DNA from: CAZUDI01 sp964618975
GTDB lineage: Bacteria > Desulfobacterota > Desulfomonilia > UBA1062
Direction of reading: 5' to 3'
DNA: 44,958 bases
Assembly: GCA_964618975.1 (NCBI GenBank)
Contig: CAZUDI010000030.1
Span: 1-44,958 of the forward strand
This document shows, piece by piece, positions 32,856 through 41,158 of the stretch. The notes below the pieces were generated by a model that worked only from the letters and a program-made list of their open reading frames with translations, had not been told where the DNA came from and made no database searches. The translations under genes and the position numbers were made by a program. Every line of letters starts with the position of its first letter. Position 1 is the first letter of the stretch.

Positions 32856-32954
32856 CAGAGTGGGTCCAGGGCCTGTTTTAGGGTTCCTAGATCATGCCGC
32901 ACAATCAATACACCCTTTATGTAAGCAATAAGATCGAAATTTCTTGAAAAGGGT

Positions 32955-32990
32955 CTGGGGAAAGCTTCTTTTTAAAGAAGTTTTCCCCAG
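32955..32990. terminator. Long bidirectional hairpin between convergent genes
   Basis: Arms CTGGGGAAAGCTTCTTT and AAAGAAGTTTTCCCCAG form a 17-bp near-perfect stem with almost no loop. On the minus strand it is followed by ACCCTTTTC, so it could terminate the sensor gene (stop at 33090); on the plus strand it could back up the PEP-CTERM terminator. Similar GGGGAAA-type hairpins are common intergenic elements in deltaproteobacterial genomes. Confidence 0.55.
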
Positions 32991-33089
32991 CTAGATCCAA
33001 TCTATGTCCTCTTAGGCATTTATTCGTAAGCGGGGCGCCGGGCGGGGGCGTTCTTCCCTCCGACCGGGCGGGAACCGGGGAGAGGGGGC

Positions 33090-34196
33090 CTAGGCATCCT
33101 CGTCGGGGAGGAAATCGCCGTAGAGCCGGTGGGCGCATTCGGGGCAGATGCTGTGGGTGAAGACCGCATCCGTCTGGTGGGAGATGTAGGTCTCCACCTG
33201 CTGCCAGTAGCCTTCGTCGTTCCTGATCTTCTTGCAGCTGGCGCAGATGGGCAGCAGCCGGTTGAGGGTTTTGACCGTGGCCAGGCTCTCCCGGAGGGAG
33301 ACGATCAGAGAGCGCTCCTCGGCCTCGACGCGCTCTCTCTCCCCGATCTCGGCCCGGAGCAGCTGGGTCAGGCGCAGATTGCGCCACAACATGGGGGAGA
33401 CGATCATTGCCAGGAGGAGGCCGGCCAGCCAGAGGGGACCCTGATGGGGGGAGGTGCCCCAGCCGCCCTTGGGAAGCGCCGCCAGCTGCCAGGCCCCGCT
33501 GGGCAGCTGGATTTCCAGCAGGAGGGTGTCGCGGGTGAAGAGTGCGGGGTCCCCCCAGAAGACCTCCCCTTGTGCCCCGCGGGAATCCCGCCCCCGAAGC
33601 GCCAGTTCCAGGCCGGCATTCTCGCGGGTGAGACCGGCCTCCGCATAGAGGGTCGGCTCGTCGATCACCACGCTCGTGATGCCCCACAGGCTTCCGTCCG
33701 GAAGGACGACCGGGCTGCGGCAGACGAGGCCGCGCCCCCCCTGGACGAGATCCAGGGGTCCGGCGATCCAGGTCTGCCGCGTGGAGGCGACCAGGCTGGC
33801 CATCGCGCCCTGGGTGGGGTGGTGCAGGAGGTCCAGCCCCAGGGCGGGAGTGTTGCCATTCAGGGGGGCGAGGTGGCTGATCACCCCGTGGCGCGCCAGG
33901 GTGAGGTTGCGGATGCCGCTGAGGCTGCCGATGATTTCCTGTCCGAGGGCCGTGAAGTCCGCCTGCGTCAGCTTCGGGGACAGCTTGATATAGGCCGATA
34001 CGGTGTGAGCCAGATAGACCCTGGAGTGCAGGGCCCCTTCCAGGCGCGCCCGCAGGATACCGGCTTCCTTCATGACCACCTGACGCTGGTGCTCCTTGAA
34101 GCGCATCCTGTCGGCGCGGGCCATGAATCCCGTTGCACCCAGGATGATCAGCGCGCTGAGGAGCGCGGCCAGAGTCGGTTTGAGATAGGCATCCAT
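33090..34196 (-). CDS. Membrane sensor with CHASE-like domain and C-terminal zinc-ribbon motif
   Basis: A 368-aa membrane protein. Helix at residues ~8-25, then a periplasmic region of ~230 residues resembling a CHASE domain (FKEHQRQVVMKEAGILRARL; SVVIDEPTLYAEAGL), a second helix near residue 260, and a coiled coil (RAEIGERERVEAEERSLIVS). The C-terminus has LLPICASCKKIRNDEGYWQQ, VETYIS and HSICPECAHRLYGDF, a four-Cys motif often found next to PAS or receiver domains. No kinase, GGDEF or other output domain follows. It is divergent from fdnGHI, sharing a 230-nt region. I chose ATG 34196; longer forms lack conserved sequence. Confidence 0.78.
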   Translation of the reverse strand: MDAYLKPTLAALLSALIILGATGFMARADRMRFKEHQRQVVMKEAGILRARLEGALHSRVYLAHTVSAYIKLSPKLTQADFTALGQEIIGSLSGIRNLTLARHGVISHLAPLNGNTPALGLDLLHHPTQGAMASLVASTRQTWIAGPLDLVQGGRGLVCRSPVVLPDGSLWGITSVVIDEPTLYAEAGLTRENAGLELALRGRDSRGAQGEVFWGDPALFTRDTLLLEIQLPSGAWQLAALPKGGWGTSPHQGPLWLAGLLLAMIVSPMLWRNLRLTQLLRAEIGERERVEAEERSLIVSLRESLATVKTLNRLLPICASCKKIRNDEGYWQQVETYISHQTDAVFTHSICPECAHRLYGDFLPDEDA

Positions 34197-34321
34197 GCGG
34201 TGGTCTTCTCCCCTGCGTCGATAAGGATCCTTTCGGTTGTCGGCGGGGGGGAGCTTGATCAAAAAAACGTACGTCGCGGAGGCGGGCCACGGGGCAGGGT
34301 CAAGGTGATTATTATGCAAAT

Positions 34322-34355
34322 AAATACATATATTTGTAGTGAATGATCGTTCATT
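34322..34355. promoter_or_regulatory. Paired inverted repeats upstream of fdnG
   Basis: AAATA-CATA-TATTT (34322-34335) and AATGA-TCGT-TCATT (34342-34355) lie just upstream of the fdnG -35 box, in an AT-rich stretch unlike the surrounding GC-rich DNA. They are candidate operator or activator sites for fdnGHI and/or the divergent sensor gene. No known regulator consensus was matched. Confidence 0.4.
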
Positions 34356-34361
34356 TTTGGG

Positions 34362-34390
34362 TTGCCTCTCCCTTTTTCGTGGTTTATAAT
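34362..34390 (+). promoter_or_regulatory. fdnGHI promoter
   Basis: TTGCCT (34362-34367), 17-nt spacer and a perfect TATAAT (34385-34390). The ATG at 34427 is 36 nt downstream with AGGGGG as ribosome site. It is the only likely start signal for the three-gene operon. Confidence 0.7.
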
Positions 34391-34426
34391 CACTCGCTGG
34401 AGAAAACATCTTTTCAGGGGGTTTTT

Positions 34427-37400
34427 ATGGAAGTAACCAGGAGGGGTTTTATAAAACTCACAGGTGGCACCCTTGCCGTTGCAGGTATTGGTGTGAATGT
34501 CGGAGTGAAGCCGGCCTACGCCCAGCCCCGCAAGGTGAGATATGCCCAGGAGGTCCCCACTATCTGCCCCTACTGCGGGGTGGGCTGTGGAATCATTGTG
34601 CATGTCAGAGACGGCAAGGTGATCAACACCGAAGGTGATCCCAATCATCCTGTCAACCGGGGGTCCTTGTGTTCCAAGGGCAGTGCCCTCTACCAGATAC
34701 CCAACAACGATGCACGTTTGAACAAGGTGCGCTATCGCGCGCCGGGGACGGCGCAGTGGAAAGAGGTGAGCTGGGAGTGGGCCATGGAGCGCATCGCCCA
34801 CAACGTGAAGCAGGCCCGTGACCGGGGTTTTATCCACCGGGACGACCAGGGGCGGGTTGTCAACCGTGTCGAGAGCATCGCATCTCTGGGCGGGGCCTCG
34901 CTGGACAACGAGGAGGTCTATCCCCTGGTCAAGATGAACCGCGCCTTGGGCCTGGTGTATATCGAGCACCAGGCGCGGATCTGACACAGCTCCACCGTCG
35001 CCGGTCTGGCGAATTCATTCGGGCGTGGGGCCATGACCAATCACTGGATCGACATACAGCACAGTGATTGCATCATGATCATCGGATCGAACGCCGCCGA
35101 GAATCATCCCATCTCCTTCAAGTGGGTGAACGAGGCACGTGACAAGCGTGGGGCCAAGCTCATCAGCGTGGATCCCCGTTTTACGCGCACCTCGGCCACG
35201 GCGGATCTCTATGCGCGGCTGCGCTCGGGCACGGACATCGCCTTTGTCGGGGGTATGATCAACTATGCCCTTGCCCAGGGCCGCATCCAGTGGGATTATG
35301 TCCGCGACTATACCAATGCCGCCTTTCTGCTGGAACCGGGTTTCAAGGGTCCCGCCGAGTTGGACGGGGTCTTCTCGGGGCTCAAGGGCTCCAAGTACGA
35401 CAAGGCGACCTGGAAATACCAGCTCGACGACAACGGGGTGCCGTTGAGAGACCCCAGCCTTAAGGATCCGCGCTGTGTCTTCCAGCATCTCAAGCGCCAC
35501 TACGCCCGCTACACGATCGAGAAGGTCTGCAGCATCACGGGCTGCGATCCGGCCGTCTACAAGCAGGTCTGCGAGCTGTACACCGCCACCTGCAGGCCCG
35601 AGAAGTCGGCCACCATCATGTATGCCATGGGGACCACTCAGCACACCTACGGTTCGCAGAACGTCCGCATCTACGCCGTGCTGCAGCTGCTGCTGGGTAA
35701 CATCGGCGTGGCCGGCGGGGGCATCAACGCACTCAGAGGCGAGAGCAACGTGCAGGGTTCCACCGACCATGCCGCGCTCTTCCACATCCTGCCAGGATAC
35801 CTGAAGGCCCCCAATGCGACCTGGCAGACTTACGCAGAGTACGTCGAGGCCTGCACGCCCACCACCAGCGACCCCAAGAGCGCCAACTGGTGGGGCAACT
35901 ACCCCAAGTATTCCGCCAGCCTCCTGAAGGCCTTCTGGAACGATGTGGACCTGGAGACCGCCTACAGCTATCTGGGCAAGATCGACGAGAAGGTCAACTA
36001 CTCCACCATCCCGCTCATCAGCGAGATCGCCGGCGGCAAGATCAAGGGGCTTTTCTGCTGGGGTCAGAACCCGGCGGTGGCCTGTCCCTCCAGCCGGCTC
36101 GTGCGTCGGGCGCTAGCCAGGCTCGACTGGCTCGTGTGCGTCGACCTCTGGGAGACGGACACCTCCTGTTTCTGGAGCAAGGAGGCCGGGGCGGACCCGG
36201 CCGCGATCGACACCGAGGTCTTTCTGCTGCCGGCGGCGTCCTCCATCGAAAAGGAGGGCTCGATCTCCAACTCCGGCCGCTGGGCCCAGTGGCGTTACAA
36301 GGCCGTGGATCCGCCGGGCGAGGCCAAGGACGACCTGGCCATCATCACCGAGCTCGTCTTCAAGCTCAAGGAACTCTACGCCTCCGGCGGCGCCTTCCCG
36401 GACCCCATCCTCAACCTGAGCTGGAACTACGGCAAGATGGGGCTCGACAACCGGGTGCACCATGCCTCGGCCCGTGAAGTGGCGCGTGAGATCAATGGCT
36501 ACTTCCTCAAGGACACCGAGATCAAGGGCAAGCTCTACAAGGCCGGCCAGATGGTGCCGAGCTTCGCCTTCCTCATGGACGATGGCTCTACCGCCAGCGG
36601 CAACTGGCTTTACTGCAACTCGATCACCGACGACGAGAACCGTCTGATGCGGCGAGGCCTTAAAGACCCCACCGGGCTGGGTTTCTTCCACGACTGGGCC
36701 TGGTGCTGGCCGGTGAACCGGCGCGTCATCTATAACCGGGCCAGTGTCGACAAACAGGGTGCCCCCTGGGCCAAGGATAAGCCGGTCATCTGGTGGGACG
36801 GTTTGAGCCGCACGTGGAAGGGCGACGTCCCCGATGGGGGCTGGGCGCCGGATGCCAAGCACCCCTTCATCATGCTGCCCGAGGGGCATGCGCGGCTCTT
36901 CGCCGCAGGCATGACCGACGGGCCGTTCCCCGAGCACTACGAGCCGCTCGAGTCCCAGGTGCGTAACCTGCTCTCAGCGCAGCAGGTCTCGCCGGTGATC
37001 ATGCGGTTCGACGAAAAGGTCAAAGGTGAGGTCTGTGACCCCATGCTGGTCGAGGGCTGCTGTGCCTGCACCTACGGCAGCGAGGAAGCCGCGAGCTTCC
37101 CCTTCATCTGCACCACCTACCGTGTGACCGAGCACTGGCAGGCGGGTCAGATGACCCGGTGGCTGCCCTGGCTGGTCGAACTCGTGACCAACATGTTCGT
37201 GGAGATGAGCGAGGAGCTCGCCCGCGAGAAGGGCATCAAGAGCGGCGATAAGCTCCGGATCACCTCTATCCGTAACCGTGAGGGTATCAGCGCCTATGCC
37301 TATGTCACCAAGCGCTTCAAGCCCTTCACGATCGATGGAGAGATTCGCCACCAGGTGGGTATGCTCTGGCACTTCGGGTACAAGGGACGGGCCACAGGCG

Positions 37401-37492
37401 GGATCGCCAATGACCTGACCCCGTTTGTCGGTGATGCCAATACGATGATTCCTGAGTACAAGGCGTTCCTGGTGAACGTGGAGAAGGCCTGA
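34427..37492 (+). CDS. fdnG: Formate dehydrogenase catalytic subunit, selenocysteine-containing (TGA 34982-34984)
   Basis: A 1021-aa molybdenum- or tungsten-bis-pterin enzyme oxidising formate to CO2 in the periplasm. Residues 4-11 (TRRGFIKL) are a twin-arginine signal. CPYCGVGCGIIV with SLCSKG binds a 4Fe-4S cluster. The frame reads EHQARI, then TGA (codon 186), then HSSTVAGLANSFGRGAMTNH, the known active site of FdnG where UGA encodes selenocysteine. A SECIS hairpin follows at 34999-35011. Length matches the family. Annotation software that stops at TGA would split this gene into a 185-aa fragment and a fragment starting at 35033. fdnH follows after 11 nt. Confidence 0.97.
34999..35011 (+). 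promoter_or_regulatory. SECIS element of fdnG
   Basis: Stem CGCC/GGCG with apical loop GGUCU, starting 15 nt after the UGA; the loop starts at +19. The loop matches that of E. coli formate dehydrogenase SECIS elements, which SelB recognises. Confidence 0.85.
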
Positions 37493-37503
37493 GGGGGTGA
37501 GCC

Positions 37504-38298
37504 ATGGCTGAATACATCAAACTGATCGATCTGACGAAGTGTACCGGCTGCCGGGCCTGCCAGGTGGCCTGCAAGCAGTGGAACGAGCTGCCCGCCGAGA
37601 AGCAGGCGGTCTTCACGGGCTCACTGCAGAACCCGGTTGACTTGACCTTCACCACCTGGAACCTGATCCGTTTCGACGAGGTGGAGCGTCCCGACGGCCT
37701 CAAGTGGCTCATGCGCCACGATGCCTGCATGCACTGTGAAACACCGGCCTGCGTGAAGGTGTGCCCCACCGGCGCCCTGTTCAAGACCCCCGAGGGGGCG
37801 GTGATGCACAGTGACGAGCTCTGCATTGGGTGCAAGGCCTGCATTCCGGCCTGCCCCTTCGACATCCCGCGCTACTCCAAGGAGAAGGACAAGATGGCCA
37901 AGTGCACCCTGTGCTACGACCGTATCACGGACGGCAAGAAGCCGGCCTGTGTGACGGCCTGCAACACGGGCTGTCTGGACTTCGGGCGCAAGGACGCGAT
38001 GATCGCCAAGGCGCAGGCGCGTGCCCTGGCGACCGGGGGCACGCTCTATCCCAACAATCCCGCCTACAAGACCCATGTGCTCTACGTCCTGCCTTCAGGG
38101 CTTGCGCCCGCGGATTATTCCCATATGAATCCGAACCCTAAGATGCCCGCCACCATCCTGTGGTGGAAGAACCTCTTCAAGCCCTTCACCCTGCTGGGCA
38201 TGGGTGGTGTGGCCGGAATGGCGGCCCTGCACTACCTGATCAAGGGCCCGCATGTGGTGGAAGACAAGAGCCAGGAGGGGACAGACGATGTCGAATAG
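37504..38298 (+). CDS. fdnH: Formate dehydrogenase iron-sulfur subunit
   Basis: A 264-aa electron-transfer subunit carrying four 4Fe-4S clusters. The cysteine groups are CTGCRACQVAC, CMHCETPACVKVC, CIGCKACIPACPF and CTLCYD with CVTACNTGC. A single C-terminal membrane helix (FTLLGMGGVAGMAALHYLI) anchors it. It passes electrons from FdnG to the cytochrome subunit. ATG 37504 has GAGGGGGTG in front. Its end overlaps fdnI by 11 nt. Confidence 0.96.
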   Translation: MAEYIKLIDLTKCTGCRACQVACKQWNELPAEKQAVFTGSLQNPVDLTFTTWNLIRFDEVERPDGLKWLMRHDACMHCETPACVKVCPTGALFKTPEGAVMHSDELCIGCKACIPACPFDIPRYSKEKDKMAKCTLCYDRITDGKKPACVTACNTGCLDFGRKDAMIAKAQARALATGGTLYPNNPAYKTHVLYVLPSGLAPADYSHMNPNPKMPATILWWKNLFKPFTLLGMGGVAGMAALHYLIKGPHVVEDKSQEGTDDVE

Positions 38299-38911
38299 AG
38301 AGGGAATGGTCAAGGTTACGGATGCCACCGAGCGCATCACTCACTGGATTCTGGCCGGCAGTTGTCTTTTCTGCGTACTGACCGGACTGGGCTTCATGTT
38401 CCATCACTGGGAGATCATCTCCACGCTCCTGGGCGGCTACTACGCCATGAAGTGGATGCACATCTTCTCCGGCGTGGTCTTCGCCCTGTCGCTGGGGATG
38501 GCCAGTATCATGTGGTGGAAAGATGTGGTCTTCGCCGAAGGCGATGCCGGCTGGATTATGCAGGGCGGCGGCTATCTGTGGGAGGCCCCGAACCTGCCCC
38601 CGGTGGGCATGTTCAATGCAGGGCAGAAGCTCTTCTTCTGGTTCGTGTTCTATTTCGGCATCGCGATCATCGTCTCGGGCCTGATCATGTGGAACCCCCT
38701 CATTTTCCCGGTTTCCATGGCGCGCACGGCCTATATGGTGCATGGTCTGAGCGCCTTCGTGATCGCCGCTTTCTTTGTGGTGCATCTTTACCTCGGCACC
38801 ATCGGCAACCCGGGCACGGTCCAGATCATGTTCACCGGCTGGTGCACCCGGGCCTATGCCGAGGAGCACAAACCCAAGTGGCTTGAGGAACGCGCTCACT
38901 TACCCGAATAG
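38288..38911 (+). CDS. fdnI: Formate dehydrogenase cytochrome b556 subunit
   Basis: A 207-aa membrane protein with four helices that binds two b-type hemes and reduces the quinone pool. DATERITHWILAGSCLFCVL holds the first His ligand. KWMHIFSGVVFALSL and ARTAYMVHGLSAFVIAAFFVVHLYLG (split here as YMVHGLSAF and VVHLYLG) hold others. I chose ATG 38288 (AGGAGGGG upstream) over an in-frame start at 38252. Last gene of the operon; a strong hairpin follows. Confidence 0.93.
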   Translation: MSNREGMVKVTDATERITHWILAGSCLFCVLTGLGFMFHHWEIISTLLGGYYAMKWMHIFSGVVFALSLGMASIMWWKDVVFAEGDAGWIMQGGGYLWEAPNLPPVGMFNAGQKLFFWFVFYFGIAIIVSGLIMWNPLIFPVSMARTAYMVHGLSAFVIAAFFVVHLYLGTIGNPGTVQIMFTGWCTRAYAEEHKPKWLEERAHLPE

Positions 38912-38919
38912 GTCATCCC

Positions 38920-38953
38920 GACGGGGGTGCCGCCTGACGCGGCACCCCCCGTC
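38920..38953 (+). terminator. Terminator hairpin after fdnGHI
   Basis: A 14-bp stem with one bulged C: GACGGGGGTGCCGC and GCGGCACCCCCCGTC around loop CTGAC. It begins 8 nt after the fdnI stop. No T-run follows. Confidence 0.6.
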
Positions 38954-39047
38954 GCCCTGTGTAAGCGTCCTGTTTCAATCCCCCTTAAGGCCCGGTGTTT
39001 ATCCCGCCATGATATCCGGCGGGAGCTGTCGGGGAGGGGTCTGCCTG

Positions 39048-39113
39048 CCAGGGCAATCAGGGGTATGAACCCCAGGGCAAGCTTATGACCCTGCTTTCCG
39101 CTGCAAGCAGCGG
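39048..39113 (+). repeat. Intergenic repeat, copy B
   Basis: CCAGGGCAA (39048-39056), GGGG-TATGAA-CCCC hairpin, CCAGGGCAA again (39072-39080), then the perfect palindrome CCGCTGCAAGCAGCGG (39098-39113). Same order as copy A at 32800. It lies in the 337-nt gene-free gap 38912-39248 between convergent genes fdnI and the DUF6178-like gene. The rest of that gap holds the fdn terminator and short repeats (AAGTCCCCC at 39136 and 39226; GCGGCCACG), with no gene evident. Confidence 0.45.
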
Positions 39114-39248
39114 GGAGTTCGCCCCTCAGGCCATTAAGTCCCCCCGCGGCCACGATATGCCTGCCGAGGAGGTGCGTGGCGTCAGCCCCCCGGAGCAGGA
39201 TGGCGGCCACGGTCCCAGGGGAGGCAAGTCCCCCGCACGAGTTGGAGG

Positions 39249-40886
39249 CTATTCGCTTTGCACCACCAGGCAGGTTACAAAGCGCGAGTCGATGTCGCTA
39301 AGGTCGCCTATCCCCTCGAGCTCCTCTCCGAGGCGCTCTGCCAGATGTCTGGCCGTCTTCAGGACGATTGCCTCCGGCTGCGCGGGGGCCAGAGCCGCCA
39401 GCAGGCTGGCCATGTCTTCGGTCAGTCCGGGGGCCAGGGTGCGTTTTCCGCTGGCGTCCCTTTGGGTCGCCTTGGTGAGGAAGGCCGTCATTTCGCCGGG
39501 TGTCAGGGGGCGGAAAACCAGGCACTGGTCGGTGGTGTTGACCGCCAGGGCGGTCAGCAGGATATTCTCCAGGTCGAGACCCTGCGGTGAGGCCACGTTC
39601 GTATCGCTCAGAGAGACCTGTGGCGCCCATCCACCGCTCATGGTGACCAGGGTGGTCATGGCCTCCAGGACCGCAAGGGTTTCTCTGACGTGCTCGAGCT
39701 CGGCCAGGGTGGAAAAATCGCGCATCCCGTAGGCCGGTCGCTTCCGGAGCAGTCCTTCGACGAGCTCCAGCATGCGGGCGGGGATCAGCCGCAGCTCGAG
39801 CTTCCCCAGCAGGGTTTTCAGTTGCCGCTGGGCATCCAATAGCGCGTTGTAGCCCAGGGAGAAGAGCGTCTCGGCATTGGAGTCCTCCAGGGCCTGGGCA
39901 CGGGTGTGGCCTTGGCGCTGCATGAGGAGTTCGAGGCCCAGCGAGGATATGGCGGCGGCCTTGTGCACGGCGTCACGCATCGACGCGAAATCGTTGAGCG
40001 GTTTGAAGTCGGCCATGATGACCTTGTTGGCGAGGTAGACCATCTCGATCTGCAGCCGCTCCCGGGTGGCACGGGGTGCCTCATCGATGGCGCGGCAGAT
40101 GATCTCGCTGCCGGTCTCCAAGGGATCCAGGTAGACACTCGGCAGGAGGATCTCACCCGGGGCCGTCCTGGGGGTGAGCTCCGGGCGCATCCCCGGGGCG
40201 TCCAGAGATTCCGCGCGCACGCGGCGATAGATGCTCACGGCCTCGTCCGGCGTCTCGAAGCCGAGCTCCACGAGGCGCAAGCGCCTGAGCATGTAGGCCT
40301 GTTCCTCGAGGAAGGAGGGCAGTTCGCAGCAAACCCCCAGCATGAGGTGGTAGTAGAGATTCTGGAGATGCGAGAAGATCAGGTGGAGCACCTCCTGCAG
40401 CAGCGCCTCCTCGTCGCTCTCCCCGATGAAGCGGTAGAAGAAGGTGTCGTCGATGGATTCATACCCCAGCTGCATGAGATCGGGGATGTTGTCGTCTATG
40501 GGGCTGACCTGGACCACCTCCAGGTGGCGCTGAAAGAGCAGGACGAGAACCTCCAGATCGAGGGCGTCCAGCACCGCGATGAGGGTGTCGGGGGATGCAT
40601 CGAGCAGGGCCAGCAGCCATTCCTGGAGGCTATCGAGGGTGAGGACCCCCCCCTGCCAGCAGTCGAGATCGAAAAAGTAAGGGAACCTCTCGGGTGGCAC
40701 GAACGGCATGAGGATTGATCCCTCCGTGTCCCAGGCCTCCTTCAGGATCATGTAGGTGTCCTGCACAGGGAGTTCCTCAAGGATTTCGCGCAGGTGGGGC
40801 GACTCGATGATGGCGCGTGCCCGCTGCTCGGGGGATGCGGCCAGGATATCCGTTATCTCCTGCACGATCAGTTGTTTTGAGGTCAT
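39249..40886 (-). CDS. DUF6178-like protein of unknown function
   Basis: A 545-aa, mostly helical cytoplasmic protein. ILAASPEQRARAIIESPHLR, LPVQDTYMILKEAWDTEG, FFDLDCWQGGVLTLDSLQEW and LEVLVLLFQRHLEVVQVSPI resemble a conserved deltaproteobacterial family that I recall as DUF6178; this is from memory. There is no enzyme motif, signal peptide or membrane helix. The start at 40886 is supported by a promoter-like pair ending 7 nt upstream; longer in-frame versions (from 41141) would run through the divergent promoter region. Convergent with fdnI and divergent from the ABC transporter operon. Confidence 0.75.
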   Translation of the reverse strand: MTSKQLIVQEITDILAASPEQRARAIIESPHLREILEELPVQDTYMILKEAWDTEGSILMPFVPPERFPYFFDLDCWQGGVLTLDSLQEWLLALLDASPDTLIAVLDALDLEVLVLLFQRHLEVVQVSPIDDNIPDLMQLGYESIDDTFFYRFIGESDEEALLQEVLHLIFSHLQNLYYHLMLGVCCELPSFLEEQAYMLRRLRLVELGFETPDEAVSIYRRVRAESLDAPGMRPELTPRTAPGEILLPSVYLDPLETGSEIICRAIDEAPRATRERLQIEMVYLANKVIMADFKPLNDFASMRDAVHKAAAISSLGLELLMQRQGHTRAQALEDSNAETLFSLGYNALLDAQRQLKTLLGKLELRLIPARMLELVEGLLRKRPAYGMRDFSTLAELEHVRETLAVLEAMTTLVTMSGGWAPQVSLSDTNVASPQGLDLENILLTALAVNTTDQCLVFRPLTPGEMTAFLTKATQRDASGKRTLAPGLTEDMASLLAALAPAQPEAIVLKTARHLAERLGEELEGIGDLSDIDSRFVTCLVVQSE

Positions 40887-40893
40887 GTCAGTG

Positions 40894-40922
40894 GAGGTAT
40901 CACACTCGCCAACCCCGATCAA
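40894..40922 (-). promoter_or_regulatory. Possible leaderless promoter of the DUF6178-like gene
   Basis: On the minus strand TTGATC (40922-40917), 17-nt spacer, TACCTC (40899-40894), then 7 nt to the ATG. The -10 box is poor; the call rests on the same geometry as four other genes and the absence of a ribosome site. Confidence 0.3.
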
Positions 40923-41009
40923 CAGCTTCCCCGGGTTGGAGGCGCCTGCCGACGGTGCGATCCGGGGGAGAGGTCGCCTCAAACCGGCCGCCCGCGCAGG
41001 AAACCTTCT

Positions 41010-41063
41010 CAGGGGATGAAATACCCCTGCGGTGCCTGCGGGCGTGACCGTCCGCAAAGGCGC
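41010..41063. other. Two adjacent hairpins between divergent genes
   Basis: CAGGGG-ATGAAATA-CCCCTG (41010-41029, 6-bp stem) is followed by an arm pair TGCGGGCG-TGAC-CGTCCGCA (41037-41056, 8 bp with one G-T), extended by a further 5 bp across a 2-nt bulge (41032-41063). They lie between the predicted promoters of the two divergent genes. The role is unknown. Confidence 0.4.
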
Positions 41064-41077
41064 ATCCGGAGTACATC

Positions 41078-41106
41078 TTGACATCGAGACCCTCCGGGAG
41101 TACTTC
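41078..41106 (+). promoter_or_regulatory. Possible promoter of the peptide transporter operon
   Basis: A perfect TTGACA (41078-41083) with a weak TACTTC (41101-41106) after 17 nt, 52 nt before the start codon. Confidence 0.3.
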
Positions 41107-41158
41107 TGTAATGAAGACGGTTTGTTGCCGTCGTGAACCAATGGGAGGAGGGATGCGT

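Noticed and set aside
32800..32870. c-di-GMP (GEMM) riboswitch
   Set aside because: CAGGGCAA and GACGCA recall the GEMM core, but the first hairpin is absent, the second half (CCGG...GGTAG) is missing, and the element is at gene 3' ends rather than in a leader.
40980..41040. TPP riboswitch on the minus strand (CTGAGA-like stretch)
   Set aside because: CCCCTGAGAAGG resembles one TPP block only; the second conserved block is missing and the downstream gene has no thiamine link.
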